Below the pieces are notes generated by a model that saw only the letters and a program-made list of their open reading frames with translations, was not told where the DNA came from and ran no database searches. DNA of 64,000 nt from Dioscorea cayenensis subsp. rotundata (taxonomy: Eukaryota > Streptophyta > Magnoliopsida > Dioscoreales > Dioscoreaceae), in assembly GCF_009730915.1 (NCBI RefSeq), contig NC_052486.1:23878137-23942136 (forward strand), in the 5' to 3' direction. Positions 63,022 to 64,000 of the stretch are shown in pieces. The number at the start of each line of letters is the position of its first letter. Positions within the stretch are counted from its first letter, which is position 1. Made by a program: the position numbers and the translations under genes.

Positions 63022-64000
63022 TCAATTTGTCCATTGCGGATGCATGTAGCTCAATCCCCTTGTCAAACATGAATTCCGGTGATATCTCACCTCAGACAAC
63101 CTTCCGAGGTCTTTCAAACCAATAAGGAGCTCATTGGCAGCGTCATCAGTTGGTGATACATGTTCCTTGAGCATATAATCCCACACCTCCATAGCCATAA
63201 TGGGGTCGTACTCACTAAAGAACATCCTGATGGCGGATGCACAATTGGATGGAGATGGCAACTGCTCGTTCTTCCTCATCTCATTAAAAAAGCTCCCAGC
63301 ATCATGAACCCGCTTGTTTTGGATGAGACACTTGAAGATGGTGTTGTAGGGAAGCGAGTCTGGAAATACACCATTGAGGGTCATTCCATCGAGCACATTG
63401 TAGGCATCTTGGATCATGTCACTCTTGCACAGCTGGGAGATAATGGTGTTGCACATGACACGGTTGGGGACAAGACCACCTTGAAAGACCATGATCTCCC
63501 ACAGCGCAAGTGCATGAACGGAGTCGTTGTGGTCGATGAAGACGTTAAGGGCGCTGGCAAAGAAGTTGATGCCAGGCAGCCGGTTATTGTTTTTCATGAC
63601 CTGCAAAAATTTGATGGCCTCGTCGGGCTGTTCGCCGCGAATGAGGGTCATAAGAAACGCCTCGAAAGAGGACATGGTAGCTGCCTCCCAGCCGACGCGG
63701 ATGACCATCTCGCCGAAGGTGTTCTTAGCACGGGAGACGTTGCTTGTGCGCTCCCAGCCTTGAAGCAGGATATCGAAGGTGTCGGGATCCGGGGGCACGC
63801 GGGACTTGATGCGGTCGAAGAAGTCGGCCGCAGTTTGCGAGGAGAGGGGATCGGGGTTTTGGAAGAGAGCGGAAATTAGGGAGTTGACGGCGAGGGAGTC
63901 TTGGGGGACGCCGTAACGGTCCATGACGTCGAAGGACATGACAGCCTCCTTGAATCGGGAGGCGGAGCAGTAGGCGGAGAAGGCGGAAACGAAAGTGGAG
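63022..64000 (-). CDS. P-class PPR protein, At1g77360 (APPR6)-like, 5' end outside window, altered C-terminus
   Basis: The frame is open from the right edge; upstream of the first Met the residues STFVSAFSAYCSASRF continue the repeat, so the start lies beyond 64000. About 325 residues are visible, all P-type pentatricopeptide repeats with no editing domain. Blocks such as VPPDPDTFDILLQGWE, RAKNTFGEMVIRVGWE and PDSLPYNTIFKCLIQ match Arabidopsis At1g77360 (APPR6, mitochondrial) as I remember it. P-class proteins bind and stabilise or process organellar RNA. After GRLSEVR the frame departs from the family. The expected ending (MFDKGIELHASAMDKLKASF) is present one frame over and stops at a TAG (63008-63010), beyond which family-like residues (DAYEHLARR) continue. 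The gene may work with a changed tail or be starting to decay. Confidence 0.8.
   Translation of the reverse strand, partial: STFVSAFSAYCSASRFKEAVMSFDVMDRYGVPQDSLAVNSLISALFQNPDPLSSQTAADFFDRIKSRVPPDPDTFDILLQGWERTSNVSRAKNTFGEMVIRVGWEAATMSSFEAFLMTLIRGEQPDEAIKFLQVMKNNNRLPGINFFASALNVFIDHNDSVHALALWEIMVFQGGLVPNRVMCNTIISQLCKSDMIQDAYNVLDGMTLNGVFPDSLPYNTIFKCLIQNKRVHDAGSFFNEMRKNEQLPSPSNCASAIRMFFSEYDPIMAMEVWDYMLKEHVSPTDDAANELLIGLKDLGRLSEVRYHRNSCLTRGLSYMHPQWTN

Noticed and set aside
63160-63879. 239-residue plus-strand ORF opposite the PPR gene
   Set aside because: It is the antisense shadow of a well-recognised PPR frame. Its composition follows from the codon usage of the other strand, and it shows no domain.

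Overview
The window is nuclear DNA of a flowering plant. It is AT-rich, its genes are intron-rich with GT-AG splicing, and it carries plant-specific families: organellar PPR proteins, a PRONE RopGEF, a plastid Fe-SOD of the FSD2 type and an SYP2 vacuolar syntaxin. Short class II transposons and microsatellites fill the rest. The species cannot be fixed from the sequence. A hexameric TTAGGG-like run in one leader would fit some monocots but is weak evidence. All gene identities rest on residue-level resemblance to family members as I remember them, not on a search.

Layout. 1-1553 (+): 3' part of an E-class PPR gene like Arabidopsis At3g22150 (AEF1/MPR25). 2780-11557 (+): a promoter and short first ORF, then scattered remnants of an SRS2/UvrD-type DNA helicase. 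The helicase has lost its Walker A signature, shows no motifs II/III, carries stops and frameshifts, and has a 999-bp hAT element inserted in an exon with a perfect 8-bp target duplication. Two spliced exons of unknown identity follow. 12014-12790: a same-strand array of about 26 GGCCCA hexamers. 12800-21660: gene-poor, with three local tandem duplications and one possible minus-strand leader.

21668-37792 holds three complete minus-strand genes, whose exon junctions I could place to the base. They are ALKBH8 (RRM plus AlkB dioxygenase, 328 aa, 6 exons), a YAK1/DYRK kinase (920 aa, 18 exons) and a RopGEF14-like PRONE GEF (587 aa, 7 coding exons, one GC-AG intron). 40608-44211 (+): chloroplast Fe-SOD FSD2 (309 aa, 8 exons) with an unusual His at the gateway Tyr position and a Tourist-like MITE in its last intron. 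45-47.4 kb: promoter and leader of a minus-strand transcript with no clear protein. 49146-50296: a second hAT element. 51758-54261 (-): SYP22-like Qa-SNARE (273 aa, 7 exons). 54.5-63 kb: AT-rich repeats, MITEs and short duplications. 63022-64000 (-): 3' part of a P-class PPR gene like At1g77360 (APPR6) with a decayed C-terminus.

The genes are ordinary neighbours, not a pathway cluster. The ALKBH8 and RopGEF14 pairing may be old microsynteny, because I recall the Arabidopsis homologues as At1g31600 and At1g31650. The most informative observations are the insertional decay of the helicase, the FSD2 active-site change, the GGCCCA array, the tandem in-frame splice donor and GC donor in RopGEF14, and the terminal decay of the last PPR gene.
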